A DNA stretch of 38,619 nt from positions 1-38,619 of the forward strand of contig JAGWHN010000008.1 in the NCBI GenBank assembly GCA_028866785.1, written 5' to 3'. The notes beneath the pieces were generated by a model. The model did no database searches. It had not been told where the DNA came from and saw nothing but the letters and a program-made list of their open reading frames with translations. Shown here piece after piece: positions 16,224-24,043 of the stretch; position 1 is the stretch's first letter, and the number at the start of each line of letters is the position of its first letter. The translations under genes and the position numbers were made by a program. Source of the stretch: Microcaldota archaeon (GTDB taxonomy: Archaea > Micrarchaeota > Micrarchaeia > Micrarchaeales > CABMGC01).

Positions 16224-16652
16224 CTAGAGCCTTAATCCAATTTCCTTGATATTTATCCCCCGTCCATCAAGCACTGATTTGGCAAGCCTGTGCACTTCAG
16301 GATGCTGCCTTTCAGTCACATCTTTCCTTAGCATATACAAAATCTCAATTGCAATATCTTTGTGCCAGCCTTCATCCATTGTGGCAAAGACCTCAATAAT
16401 CTCTTTACCAAGCGGAGTAAGTGCATACGATTTTGCCACGGTCGGTTTGAGGTTTAGAAGTTTCAGGTCTCTTAGCCCCTTTGTTGCATTTTGTATGTGA
16501 AACTGCCTCAGATTAAGATTTTCTGAAATTTCGGCTGCTGTCGCCCCTTCTGGTTTGTTTTTCAAATATCCTATTATTAGCACATCTAGTCCGGTGCGTG
16601 CCTTTGCCATCGCAACTAACCCCTCCTTCTTTCCTATAAACTCTGTTGGCAT
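16224..16652 (-). CDS. Winged-helix DNA-binding protein
   Basis: A 142-residue protein with a helix-turn-helix/winged helix at about residues 22-80: 'LDVLIIGYLKNKPEGATAAE', 'ISENLNLRQFHIQNATKGLR', wing 'LNLKPTVAKSYALTPLGKEI'. The C-terminal part is helical. A small MarR/PadR-like or DUF-type regulator is the likely class; the ligand and target are unknown. It has its own TATA box (palindromic TTTATAAA, 16680-16687) and is divergent to rfcS, whose promoter it might overlap in control. Confidence 0.7.
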   Translation of the reverse strand: MPTEFIGKKEGLVAMAKARTGLDVLIIGYLKNKPEGATAAEISENLNLRQFHIQNATKGLRDLKLLNLKPTVAKSYALTPLGKEIIEVFATMDEGWHKDIAIEILYMLRKDVTERQHPEVHRLAKSVLDGRGINIKEIGLRL

Positions 16653-16734
16653 ATAACCTAAGTGATAGGTGGCAGGGGAGTTTATAAACCTGAGTTGGGA
16701 TTTTGTTTTTACTCATTTGGTAGAGGGTGGGAAC

Positions 16735-16746
16735 GTTATAAATATC
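16735..16746 (+). promoter_or_regulatory. TATA box of rfcS
   Basis: GTTATAAATATC, 32-43 bases before the rfcS ATG. Predicted leader is around 10-15 bases and includes the purine-rich TTAGGGGG. Confidence 0.55.
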
Positions 16747-16777
16747 TTGAGATTTTATATCTCTTAGGGGGCTACTT

Positions 16778-17749
16778 ATGGCAATTCTCGACCTATCCTG
16801 GACTGAAAAGTATCGACCGTCCAAGCTAGACGAAGTGATAGGCCAGACAGCTATTGTCGAGAGGCTAAAGGCCTTTGTGGTCGCAAAAACCTTCCCAAAC
16901 ATGATATTTGCTGGCACCGCAGGAGTCGGCAAGACCACATCTGCGATTGCAATGGCAAAGGAACTCTACGGGGATAAGATTAACGAGGCTTTCCTTGAGC
17001 TAAATGCGTCCGACACCAGGGGAATAGATGTAATCAGGGGCAAGGTAAAGGAGTTTGCAAGGACAATCGCACTTTCAGGAGACATGATCAAGATCATCTT
17101 TTTAGACGAGGCAGACGCTCTCACCCCGGAGGCTCAGCATGCGCTTAGGAGGACGATGGAAAAGTACAGCGGAACAACACGTTTCATACTCAGCGCAAAC
17201 TACGCAAGCAAGATTATCGAGCCGATACAAAGCAGGTGCGTGGTACTAAGGTTCAAGCCCCTTAGCGAAGACGACATGAAAAAGTACATAATGAGAGTTG
17301 AGAAGGGAGAGGGACTGGAGGTCGACCAGAAGGCGAATGATGCTCTTCTCTATGTGAGTGAGGGAGACTTAAGAAAGTTGACAAATATACTTCAAAGCGC
17401 AGGCTTCAACAGAAAAAATGTAGTCGACAAGGACATCTATGACATCGCCGCAAGGGCAAGGCCAAAGGAGGTCGCAATCATGCTAAGGTCCGCGCTCGGC
17501 GGAAACTTCATGGAGGCAAGGGAGGAGCTAAACAAGCTCGTGCTATCATACGGAATGAGCGGCGAGGACATACTTCTTCAGTGCTACAGGGAAGCCCTAA
17601 ATCTTGACGTTCCCGACAAGCTAAAGCTAAGGCTGATCAGCTCGATCGGCGACTACAACTTCAGGATAGTCGAGGGGGCAAACGACAGGATACAGCTTGA
17701 GGCGATGCTCGCAAGGTTCGCACTCCTAGAAAAGGAAAAACAGGCCTAA
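16778..17749 (+). CDS. rfcS: Replication factor C small subunit
   Basis: AAA+ subunit of the sliding-clamp loader that opens PCNA at primer ends. The 323 residues match archaeal RfcS: N-terminal 'WTEKYRPSKLDEVIGQ', Walker A 'GTAGVGKTT' (family usually GPPGTGKTT), Walker B 'FLDEADALT', sensor 1 'FILSANYASKI', the SRC arginine-finger motif 'QSRCVVLRF' and the collar domain at the end. No intein. The large subunit is not in the window. It is followed after one base by a small unknown gene. Confidence 0.96.
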   Translation: MAILDLSWTEKYRPSKLDEVIGQTAIVERLKAFVVAKTFPNMIFAGTAGVGKTTSAIAMAKELYGDKINEAFLELNASDTRGIDVIRGKVKEFARTIALSGDMIKIIFLDEADALTPEAQHALRRTMEKYSGTTRFILSANYASKIIEPIQSRCVVLRFKPLSEDDMKKYIMRVEKGEGLEVDQKANDALLYVSEGDLRKLTNILQSAGFNRKNVVDKDIYDIAARARPKEVAIMLRSALGGNFMEAREELNKLVLSYGMSGEDILLQCYREALNLDVPDKLKLRLISSIGDYNFRIVEGANDRIQLEAMLARFALLEKEKQA

Positions 17750-17750
17750 T

Positions 17751-18011
17751 ATGCTCACAAAATTAAACGTGCCGGTTAGCGAAAAACTTCTTCTTGAGGT
17801 TGAAAAGCGATCCCCTCACACGGGCACTGATAGGATGGCTATAGATTTGGGTAGCACTCCCTTTATGATAAGTGTTTGCTCCGACATACTCAAGGCAAGA
17901 AAGCACTTAGATCTAAAAATACTAAGAGGAATCGAAGGGATTACTACAAACATTACGCTCTCTGAAAATCAAAAAAAGTTTGATTTTTTCAGGCTATCGC
18001 ATGACGAATAG
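17751..18011 (+). CDS. Unknown 86-residue protein behind rfcS
   Basis: Not recognised. The ATG is one base after the rfcS stop, so translation is probably coupled. The protein is short, mixed alpha/beta, without membrane segments or cysteine motifs, and reads 'LNVPVSEKLLLEVEKRSP', 'LGSTPFMISVCSDILKARKH', 'LKILRGIEGITTNITLSENQ'. Its codons are more AT-rich than those of rfcS. A terminator-like inverted repeat lies inside its last 50 bases. Probably real, but short and without known relatives to me. Confidence 0.5.
   Translation: MLTKLNVPVSEKLLLEVEKRSPHTGTDRMAIDLGSTPFMISVCSDILKARKHLDLKILRGIEGITTNITLSENQKKFDFFRLSHDE
17965..17987 (+). terminator. Inverted repeat followed by T run
   Basis: AAAATCAAA, five-base spacer, TTTGATTTT: a perfect 9-bp AT-rich stem followed by further Ts. 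It lies inside the 3' end of the 86-residue frame, 41 bases before the next ATG. It could attenuate or end the rfcS transcript, or be chance in an AT-rich stretch. Confidence 0.3.
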
Positions 18012-18027
18012 CTCATAGTGCATTTTT

Positions 18028-18552
18028 ATGAAAGATAATTGCATAGTCCTTACAGGAATGCCCGGAGTCGGCAAATCCACAATCGGCAAAATCCTAGCAA
18101 GCGCTCTAGAGCTTGAATTCATTGATCTTGACCTGTATATAGAATATACCGAAGCAAGAAAAATTAGTGAGATGCTAGAAGAGCACGGTGAGGAGTGGGT
18201 GCTAAAGCTCGAGTCAGAAAAGATGCGCCAGATTGACCTAAACAACGCAGTAGTCTCACCCGGAGGAAGCATAGTTTACGATGAACAATTAATGGCCCAG
18301 ATTCTAAGAAATGCGACAGTGATCTACCTTGAAGATTCACTTGAGAACATCAGGCTGAGAATGGGAAATCCAAACAAACGAAACATAATCTGGCAGGGTG
18401 CAAAAAGCCTGCCCGAGTTATATGGACGCAGAAGACTGTTATATGAAAATTTCTTTGACATAAAAATCCAGTGCCAAAACAAGGATGAAAGTGATATTGC
18501 CAAGGAGGCAATAAAGAAATTCAACGAGAAGTGCAAATTAACTGTGAAATAA
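18028..18552 (+). CDS. Shikimate-kinase-like P-loop kinase
   Basis: A 174-residue small-molecule kinase with the AroK fold. The P-loop is 'GMPGVGKSTIGK' (residues 10-21), the substrate/Mg strand is 'FIDLDLYIE', the Gly-rich segment is 'SPGGSIVYDEQ' and the lid/adenine region is 'LYGRRRLLYENFFDI'. Most archaea phosphorylate shikimate with a GHMP-type kinase, so a bacterial-type one is unusual. The Arg of the shikimate-binding 'GExxFRxxE' motif is replaced here ('GEEWVLKLE'), and the GGG loop is GGS, so the substrate may not be shikimate. No other aro gene lies nearby. AT-rich codons suggest possible transfer. The gene converges on trmI 4 bases away. Confidence 0.7.
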   Translation: MKDNCIVLTGMPGVGKSTIGKILASALELEFIDLDLYIEYTEARKISEMLEEHGEEWVLKLESEKMRQIDLNNAVVSPGGSIVYDEQLMAQILRNATVIYLEDSLENIRLRMGNPNKRNIIWQGAKSLPELYGRRRLLYENFFDIKIQCQNKDESDIAKEAIKKFNEKCKLTVK

Positions 18553-18556
18553 TCCG

Positions 18557-19129
18557 TCAAGCTTTTCTGGCAAAGACAAGATACGCAGTATGCCAAAGTC
18601 CTGTATTTGTTGGCCTCATCCCCTCTTTTCTAACTAGCATCTCCCTGACCACGACCTCTATCGTGTGGACCTCCGCAAACTTGAGCGTGTTGAGCTTTTT
18701 AACAAACGACTTCACCTGCTCCATGTTTGGAAGATATCCCACAACCGTTCCATCAGCCTTAAGCGCCTTCTTTGCGTTCGAGAGCGCCTTGTCTGATCCT
18801 GGAAGGTCAAGCACTATAACGTCAACATTCTTCTCGATTATCTTTTTTGTCACATCGCCATTCTTCAGCACAAGGTTCTCAAGGCCCAGCATCTCCTTGT
18901 TCTTCTTTGCGATTGCAGTGAAGTCCTCCCTTGTATCATAGCTCGTGACCTTCTTTGCGATCTTTGCAAGCGAGACCGCGAGCCATCCGCTACCCGTTCC
19001 CGCATCAACGCAAATGCTGTCCTTGTTCACCCCTGCATAGGCGATGATCATCCCTATGTCCTTTGGGAGAATCACCTGGGGCCCTCTCTTGAGCTTTCGG
19101 TACATTTTCGGATAGATGAACATCCCCAT
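18557..19129 (-). CDS. trmI: tRNA (adenine-N1)-methyltransferase, TrmI type
   Basis: SAM-dependent enzyme that makes m1A at positions 57/58 of the tRNA T loop. The 190-residue protein begins 'MGMFIYPKMYRKLKRGPQVI' with 'ILPKDIGMIIAYAGV', which matches the start of the Rossmann part of archaeal TrmI, then motif I 'VDAGTGSGWLAVSLA', motif II 'VTSYD', and 'VIVLDLPGSDKAL' for the catalytic loop (usually LDxPxPW). The short N-terminal beta-barrel domain present in many TrmI proteins is missing or very reduced. ATG at 19129 with GTGAGAAA upstream is chosen; it overlaps the end of topA, so the two are translated together. Confidence 0.82.
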   Translation of the reverse strand: MGMFIYPKMYRKLKRGPQVILPKDIGMIIAYAGVNKDSICVDAGTGSGWLAVSLAKIAKKVTSYDTREDFTAIAKKNKEMLGLENLVLKNGDVTKKIIEKNVDVIVLDLPGSDKALSNAKKALKADGTVVGYLPNMEQVKSFVKKLNTLKFAEVHTIEVVVREMLVRKEGMRPTNTGLWHTAYLVFARKA

Positions 19130-19133
19130 TTTC

Positions 19134-21323
19134 TCACTTACTCTTCTTCGTCTTTGTTGTTTTAGCCTTTTGCTTTGCCGGCGCACGCTTTCTTGTTGCC
19201 TTCGGCTTTGCAGAAAGCTCGGACTTCACCTCTGCGCCAGTCTTCACGCTAAGCACCTCCTCTTCGGCCGCCTTTGGCTTGCCCCAGTCCTTCTTTGTCT
19301 CGCAGTTTGGATCAAGGTCCATCTCAAAGGGCTTCTTCCCCCTCCTAAACACCTTCACATAAGGGGTGTGGCATAATTCACACACCTTCTTTGTGGGGAC
19401 AACTTTGGCAAACTGCGGAAGCGGATAGCTCGTATTGCACTTCGGCCAGTTCGTGCACGATACGAACTGCTTTCCCGCATTTGACCTCTTCACAACAAGG
19501 TTCCCGTCATCCTTCGGGCACTTTCCGAGTATGTCTGCGACCTCGTTTGCCTTGAGCCCTTCGGATAGCGCAATCCCTATCTTCTTCTCGTTGAGCTTGA
19601 ATTTCTCTATGAGCGTCTTTATTATTGTTTTTCCCTCGTTTATCACTTCAGCCTCGCTCAGCGTGCCCTTCGTTATCTTTTCCATGTCCTTGTCGAGCTT
19701 TTTGGTCAGCTCCTCTGCGACAATATCTGGGAGGTTCTCATGAAGCGCCTTGTATACGCTCAGGCCAAAGTCGGTCACCTCTATCGAGACGCCCTTTACG
19801 TACTCCCTTCTGAACAGGGTCTCAATCACCTCTGCCCTTGTTGCCTTTGTCCCAAGGTCCTTTCTCTCAAGCAGCGAGATCAGGCTTGCCTTGTTGAATC
19901 TTGATGGCGGCTTTGTCTGCTGCTCCTTCTGGTAGATCTTCTCCGGCTTTACCTGCTCGTCCTTTTCAAATCTAGGCATCTCGCTATCCTCCGCCTTGAA
20001 ATACGGCATGTAGAGCTCAATCCAGGCCTTGTCCTTGTAGAGCTTTCCCTGCGCCCCGAACTTTTCTCCATTTGCGTTGATCACGACCGTGGTCAGCTCG
20101 GAAGTGGCATAGTTTCCAAAACAGGCAAGGAACCTTCTTGTTATCAAGTCGTAGATCTTCTCCTCCTCATCGCTCAGCCCCTTCGGCATCACTCCCGTCG
20201 GGTAGATTGCGGGATGCGCCTCGTCCTCCTTTGCACCCTCATTTGGCCTGAAGAGCTGCTTGCTTATCAGGAACTCTGCCTGGGTCCTGTATCTTTCGAT
20301 TTTGGTGAGCTCCCCGATTATTTTCGGGAGATTGAGCGTGTAGGGGAGCTTTTGCGATGATGTCCTTGGATATGATGTGTAGGTTTTTTCGTAAAGCGAC
20401 TGCGCAATCTTTAGCGTGACTGATGGGTCGATCCTGAAAATCTTGCTCGCCTCTATCTGCAATGTGGTCAAGTCAAAAGGCGGATAAGGGCGTATTTTGC
20501 TCTCGATCGTGCTTACGCTTTCAACAAATGCGTTCCCACCTTTTGCAGTTTCAAGTATTTTTTCTGCGTCCTCCTTTGCGAACTGATTCCCTTTTGTGTT
20601 GCTGAACTCTATTCCTTTTGCCTTGAGGAAGATTGTCCAGAAGGGCTTTGGGACAAAGTTCTTGATGTCATGTTCCCTTTGGGCAAGGAGCGCAAGCGCT
20701 GGCCCCTGGACCCTTCCTATGCTGATTATCCTCTTTATCCCAATCGAGTATAGCGCATGCATCATCGCCCTGCTCATGTTTATCCCCCACATCCAGTCAA
20801 GGGTGTGCCTTGTCTCGCCAGCGCTGAAGAGATTTGCGTCAAACTCCGAGATGTTTTTGTAAGCCTCTAGCAGATCGGGCCTGGTCGTTGTGGAAAATCT
20901 CATCCTTCTGATGTTCGAGCTGATAATAGGCGCATTTACGTTCCCGTTTGTGACAAATTTGATTATGTTTGTGCCTATCACCGTTCCCTCTATGTCGTAG
21001 TCGCACGCATTTATGAAAACGCTGCACCTCTTTGCGATCACCTCTATCGTATCAAGGTACCTTTTTGTGAAATACGAGGACTCGTTTTGCTTGTATGAGG
21101 GAACCCACTCAACATTGAAGACTGGAAAACCAGATGTCCCCTCCTTCTGCCTTATCGTGAAGAGGTGTCCCGCCGCTGCAACTATGTAGAGCGTGTCCTC
21201 TCCTGTCGGGATTTCATAGTATGGGACGCCGTTGACCGTCTTTCTCTGCGGAGGGCCCTGGCTGAATGCCATCGCTATTGTAAGCGCAACGCTAGGCTTT
21301 TCCGCGATTATGAGCTTGTTCAT
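19134..21323 (-). CDS. topA: DNA topoisomerase I (type IA)
   Basis: Relaxes negative supercoils by cutting one strand. The 729-residue protein has the Toprim domain at the start ('MNKLIIAEKPSVA', acidic motif 'DYDIEGTVIG'), the catalytic tyrosine Y318 in 'TSYPRTSSQ', and 'SIGRVQGPALALL' in the gate domain. Two C-terminal zinc-binding parts follow ('CPKDDGNLVV...CTNWPKC' and 'CELCHTPY'), then a tail of about 40 residues rich in Lys, Ala and Thr ('KQKAKTTKTKKSK') suited to non-specific DNA binding. It lies 5 bases after a small membrane-protein gene and overlaps trmI. Confidence 0.95.
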   Translation of the reverse strand: MNKLIIAEKPSVALTIAMAFSQGPPQRKTVNGVPYYEIPTGEDTLYIVAAAGHLFTIRQKEGTSGFPVFNVEWVPSYKQNESSYFTKRYLDTIEVIAKRCSVFINACDYDIEGTVIGTNIIKFVTNGNVNAPIISSNIRRMRFSTTTRPDLLEAYKNISEFDANLFSAGETRHTLDWMWGINMSRAMMHALYSIGIKRIISIGRVQGPALALLAQREHDIKNFVPKPFWTIFLKAKGIEFSNTKGNQFAKEDAEKILETAKGGNAFVESVSTIESKIRPYPPFDLTTLQIEASKIFRIDPSVTLKIAQSLYEKTYTSYPRTSSQKLPYTLNLPKIIGELTKIERYRTQAEFLISKQLFRPNEGAKEDEAHPAIYPTGVMPKGLSDEEEKIYDLITRRFLACFGNYATSELTTVVINANGEKFGAQGKLYKDKAWIELYMPYFKAEDSEMPRFEKDEQVKPEKIYQKEQQTKPPSRFNKASLISLLERKDLGTKATRAEVIETLFRREYVKGVSIEVTDFGLSVYKALHENLPDIVAEELTKKLDKDMEKITKGTLSEAEVINEGKTIIKTLIEKFKLNEKKIGIALSEGLKANEVADILGKCPKDDGNLVVKRSNAGKQFVSCTNWPKCNTSYPLPQFAKVVPTKKVCELCHTPYVKVFRRGKKPFEMDLDPNCETKKDWGKPKAAEEEVLSVKTGAEVKSELSAKPKATRKRAPAKQKAKTTKTKKSK

Positions 21324-21328
21324 CTAAC

Positions 21329-21538
21329 CTACTTCTTTGCCGACTTGACAGGCTCCTGCTCCATCTTGGAGATTGAGTATGTTATGTAAAATCCGAGTAT
21401 CACTGAAACAATGGCAGTCAAATAGAAAATCAGGCCCGCACCCGTGTAGACGAAGACTATTATCGCTATAAGCGTGAGGACCACAACTAGCGCCGCAAGC
21501 GCGACAGACACCTTCTCCTTTTGCGAGAGCTCCGGCAT
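21329..21538 (-). CDS. Small two-helix membrane protein
   Basis: A 69-residue protein with two hydrophobic helices ('VALAALVVVLTLIAIIVFVY' and 'LIFYLTAIVSVILGFYITYS') and a charged C-terminus (KMEQEPVKSAKK). ATG follows TGGAAA. It is first in the leftward run with topA and trmI, 5 bases before topA. No family recognised; the link to topA may only be transcriptional. Confidence 0.6.
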   Translation of the reverse strand: MPELSQKEKVSVALAALVVVLTLIAIIVFVYTGAGLIFYLTAIVSVILGFYITYSISKMEQEPVKSAKK

Positions 21539-21619
21539 TTTCCAACCCTATCAATAATCCCACAAAACTCTAAATAGTCTTCTGGGGGAATAGGAACTAT
21601 TTGGTGGGAGTGAGCTTTG

Positions 21620-21988
21620 ATGCTTGATCTATTCTACATAATTGCGCTTACATTGGTCTCAGCGCTAATGATCGCATTCGCCCAGTACAACTTCAAGAAG
21701 GAGATGCCTCAGTTCCACATCACAAGGGAGGGGATAATCTCCATACTAAGCAAAAAGGAGATACAGCTCGGGCTTGTGCTCTACGTAATTGCGCTTGGAA
21801 TATACCTCGTGGCGCTGAGCCTTGGCGAGCTCTCGCTTGTCTATCCGATCTTCGCAAGCGTCTTCCTCTTTGTGCTTCTTATCTCAAGGAAGATGCTAAA
21901 GGAGATCATAAGCCCGGTCCGCGTGCTTGGGATAATACTGATAGTAAGCGGCATAATACTTACTGCGATGACCTTCAGCGGTGCATAG
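21620..21988 (+). CDS. Half-size DMT/EamA transporter, first of pair
   Basis: A 122-residue, four-helix membrane protein of the drug/metabolite transporter superfamily, similar in layout to SMR and ArnE/ArnF proteins. Helices are near residues 3-20, 50-70, 76-95 and 101-119. Typical features are 'AFAQYNFKKEM' in helix 1 and 'GELSLVYPIFASVF' in helix 3. It abuts the next gene, which encodes a second half-size unit, so the two likely form a heterodimer with opposite orientation. The substrate is unknown; lipid-linked sugar flipping as for ArnE/F is one option. ATG at 21620 with GGAGTGA is preferred to TTG at 21617. Confidence 0.75.
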   Translation: MLDLFYIIALTLVSALMIAFAQYNFKKEMPQFHITREGIISILSKKEIQLGLVLYVIALGIYLVALSLGELSLVYPIFASVFLFVLLISRKMLKEIISPVRVLGIILIVSGIILTAMTFSGA

Positions 21989-22339
21989 ATGAGATTCTTC
22001 AAGAACGAAAACAAGTTCGCGTTTGCAAGCGTTCTGGTAGTGAGCACCTTCCTTGGCGCGGTCGGCCAGCTTGCGTTCAAGATCGGGGTTTCATCCCCTC
22101 TTTGGACAAGCCTTGCGCTCTATGTCGGCCTGGGATTTGTTGTCTATGCGCTCTCCACCGTCCTCTACTTCTACATCCTCAGCCGCACGCACCTTAGCTG
22201 GGCGTATAGCTTCGGGGGCCTAAGCTACATATTTACCACGATACTTGCTGCGACAATTCTTGGCGAGGCTGTTCCTCTCCTTAGATGGGCGGGGGTCCTC
22301 ATAATTGCGCTGGGGGTCGCGCTCATTAGCATGAGCTGA
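21989..22339 (+). CDS. Half-size DMT/EamA transporter, second of pair
   Basis: A 116-residue, four-helix partner of the preceding protein; its ATG follows the previous stop with no gap. Features are 'FLGAVGQLAFKIGV' in helix 1, 'THLSWAYSFGGLSYIFTTIL' in helix 3 and the family C-terminus 'LRWAGVLIIALGVALIS'. The two proteins share the fold but little sequence, as in heterodimeric ArnE/ArnF or EbrAB-type systems. The charged leader 'MRFFKNENK' suggests a cytoplasmic N-terminus. Converges on the next gene 4 bases away. Confidence 0.75.
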   Translation: MRFFKNENKFAFASVLVVSTFLGAVGQLAFKIGVSSPLWTSLALYVGLGFVVYALSTVLYFYILSRTHLSWAYSFGGLSYIFTTILAATILGEAVPLLRWAGVLIIALGVALISMS

Positions 22340-22343
22340 GAGA

Positions 22344-22688
22344 TTATCTCTGTCCCCTTTTGTCCTCAATCTTCTGTATCGCGGGGCCGTTTATAATGTC
22401 CACCCCTAGCTTTGCGATCTTGTATCCCACTGTTGCAAACAAAAACAGGATGACGACCTCAAGCACTATGTATGTGCTGCTCCTGACTAGCGCATAGACA
22501 CTTTGCGAAAGCGATGCGGTTATCTGGGTTATCGAGTCGTTTAGGCTTCCGCCCCCGCTGAAGCTTTGCTGCGGGGAATAGGAAGTGGCGCTGTTGCCAA
22601 CGCTGACATAAATCCCGTATCCCAAAAGGAATGTGAATAGGATTATTATCACACCAAGCGCAAATGTTCCGTATCCCAAATAATTCAT
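22344..22688 (-). CDS. Unknown two-helix membrane protein
   Basis: A 114-residue protein with an N-terminal helix ('LGYGTFALGVIIILFTFLLGYGIYV'), an outside Ser/Gly/Gln-rich loop (about residues 30-65, 'SYSPQQSFSGGGSLNDS'), a second helix ('TYIVLEVVILFLFATVGYKI') and a short charged tail. No family recognised. A very good ribosome site (AGGTGAGGAA) precedes the ATG. It follows tyrS by 4 bases and is probably co-transcribed with it. Confidence 0.6.
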   Translation of the reverse strand: MNYLGYGTFALGVIIILFTFLLGYGIYVSVGNSATSYSPQQSFSGGGSLNDSITQITASLSQSVYALVRSSTYIVLEVVILFLFATVGYKIAKLGVDIINGPAIQKIEDKRGQR

Positions 22689-22692
22689 TTCC

Positions 22693-23775
22693 TCACCTTG
22701 TTACCGAATATCCCTTAACCTCCTCATAGAGCTTCTTTGCCGCCTGGTTCTTCTCAAAGTGGGACCTTATCGGCTCGACCTTCCTGTTTATGCCCTCTGC
22801 AACAAAGTTCTTGAGGTCCATCGGATGCAGCTTCCCCGCCTCGTAGATCCTGGCGAGCTCCGCGTATCCCTTTGCCTCGATATTACCGCCAAACTTTTCG
22901 GGCCTTTCAATTGTTATCTGCTCCTCCTTGTCTTCGAGTATTATCTTGTCTAGGTAGTCAAACATAGGGTTTCCCATGACTATCTTTTCAGGGCAGTAAG
23001 CGTTCTTCACCTTTGCCTTTATCTCCTCAAGTGTGTCGTGCACAGAAATCGAGTTCTTCGGGTCGGACTTGGACATCTTGTAATTCATCAGTATGCTCTC
23101 GTCCTTTGTCTTTAGGTCCGGGGGCATGCCCTTTAGGCTCAAAAGCAGCGGGTGGCTAACCACCACCGGCACCTTCCACTTGTACTTCTGCGCGATTTCC
23201 CTTGCAAGTATGTTTGCCTTCCTCTGGTCAAGCCCGAGCTGGCAGATGTCAACATCAAGCTGGAAGACATCCGTCGCCTGCATTATTGGATAGAATATCT
23301 GCCCGGAAGATACCGCCTCTCCCTCCGCTCTTCCCATAATCGTAATCGCCCTCTTCACCCTGTCAAGCGAGACCTCCTTGCCGATCTTCATGAACCTGTC
23401 CCAGTACCCAAACTCGTCCATGAGCTCCCTGTCCTTGACTACTTCCACCTTTTTCGTGTCTATCCCCGCAGCCCTCCAAACCTCGACAAAGTATTTTCCG
23501 GTGGTCTCGATATGCTCTATGTTGCCCTCAAGCTTGTTGTTTAGGTATGCAAAGTACTCACCGAGGTAGAGCTTGAAGTGTATCCCGGCGCTAAGCATCT
23601 TCTTTAGGTTCCTTGCCCTCATGATCCCGAAGTGTATGCCTGCAAGGCCTGAAGGCTCAAATCCGTCGTATGCAACGGGGTGGTCCTTGCTCTCAAATAG
23701 CTTTCTTAGCTCCTCCTCGGTCACTATCTCTGCAGAAAAGCTCCTTATCGTGCTAATCTTTTCCTCAATGTCCAC
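22693..23775 (-). CDS. tyrS: Tyrosyl-tRNA synthetase, archaeal type
   Basis: Class I synthetase for tRNA-Tyr. The 360-residue protein has the archaeal/eukaryotic-like short form: 'AYDGFEPSGLAGIHFG' (substrate strand and HIGH-equivalent), 'GQIFYPIMQATDVF' and 'DICQLGLDQRKANILA' around the tyrosine pocket, and 'NYKMSKSDPKNSI' (KMSKS loop). The C-terminal anticodon-binding part ends 'AAKKLYEEVKGYSVTR'. The start is GTG at 23775; no internal Met lies early enough to replace it. Confidence 0.96.
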   Translation of the reverse strand: MDIEEKISTIRSFSAEIVTEEELRKLFESKDHPVAYDGFEPSGLAGIHFGIMRARNLKKMLSAGIHFKLYLGEYFAYLNNKLEGNIEHIETTGKYFVEVWRAAGIDTKKVEVVKDRELMDEFGYWDRFMKIGKEVSLDRVKRAITIMGRAEGEAVSSGQIFYPIMQATDVFQLDVDICQLGLDQRKANILAREIAQKYKWKVPVVVSHPLLLSLKGMPPDLKTKDESILMNYKMSKSDPKNSISVHDTLEEIKAKVKNAYCPEKIVMGNPMFDYLDKIILEDKEEQITIERPEKFGGNIEAKGYAELARIYEAGKLHPMDLKNFVAEGINRKVEPIRSHFEKNQAAKKLYEEVKGYSVTR

Positions 23776-24043
23776 TCTGGCACCAGTCCCTTAAAGTAGA
23801 TAATCTAAGAACTAAAAGTATTTTGTTTTTTTAGAGCGCCCCGTTTCCCCCAAAAAAGCCAAAACTAATGGACAAGCTTTATAAGGGTTTCAAGGCAAAT
23901 AGCTCTCTACGGCGCCTAGGGCATCTGTCCAAAACGCCACATATTTTACGCTAAACTGCTCAATTGCACCATTTTACCCATTTTTGTCCTCGACAAGGGG
24001 ATAAGGTATAAATAATTGCAATTTCAGTTAGTAGTTGATACAA
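23776..24043. other. Intergenic region between tyrS and lonB
   Basis: A 268-base divergent gap, the longest gene-free stretch here. It holds the lonB TATA box near its right end and a second TATA-like GCTTTATAAGG at 23876-23886 on the plus strand. Downstream of the latter lies GC-richer sequence from about 23905 with a GGCG...CGCC pairing (23911-23938), which could be a small RNA, but no known RNA family is recognised. No convincing open frame was found. Confidence 0.4.
24005..24015 (+). promoter_or_regulatory. TATA box of lonB
   Basis: GGTATAAATAA, about 29-39 bases before the lonB ATG; the expected leader is about ten bases and carries TTGAT as ribosome site. Confidence 0.6.
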
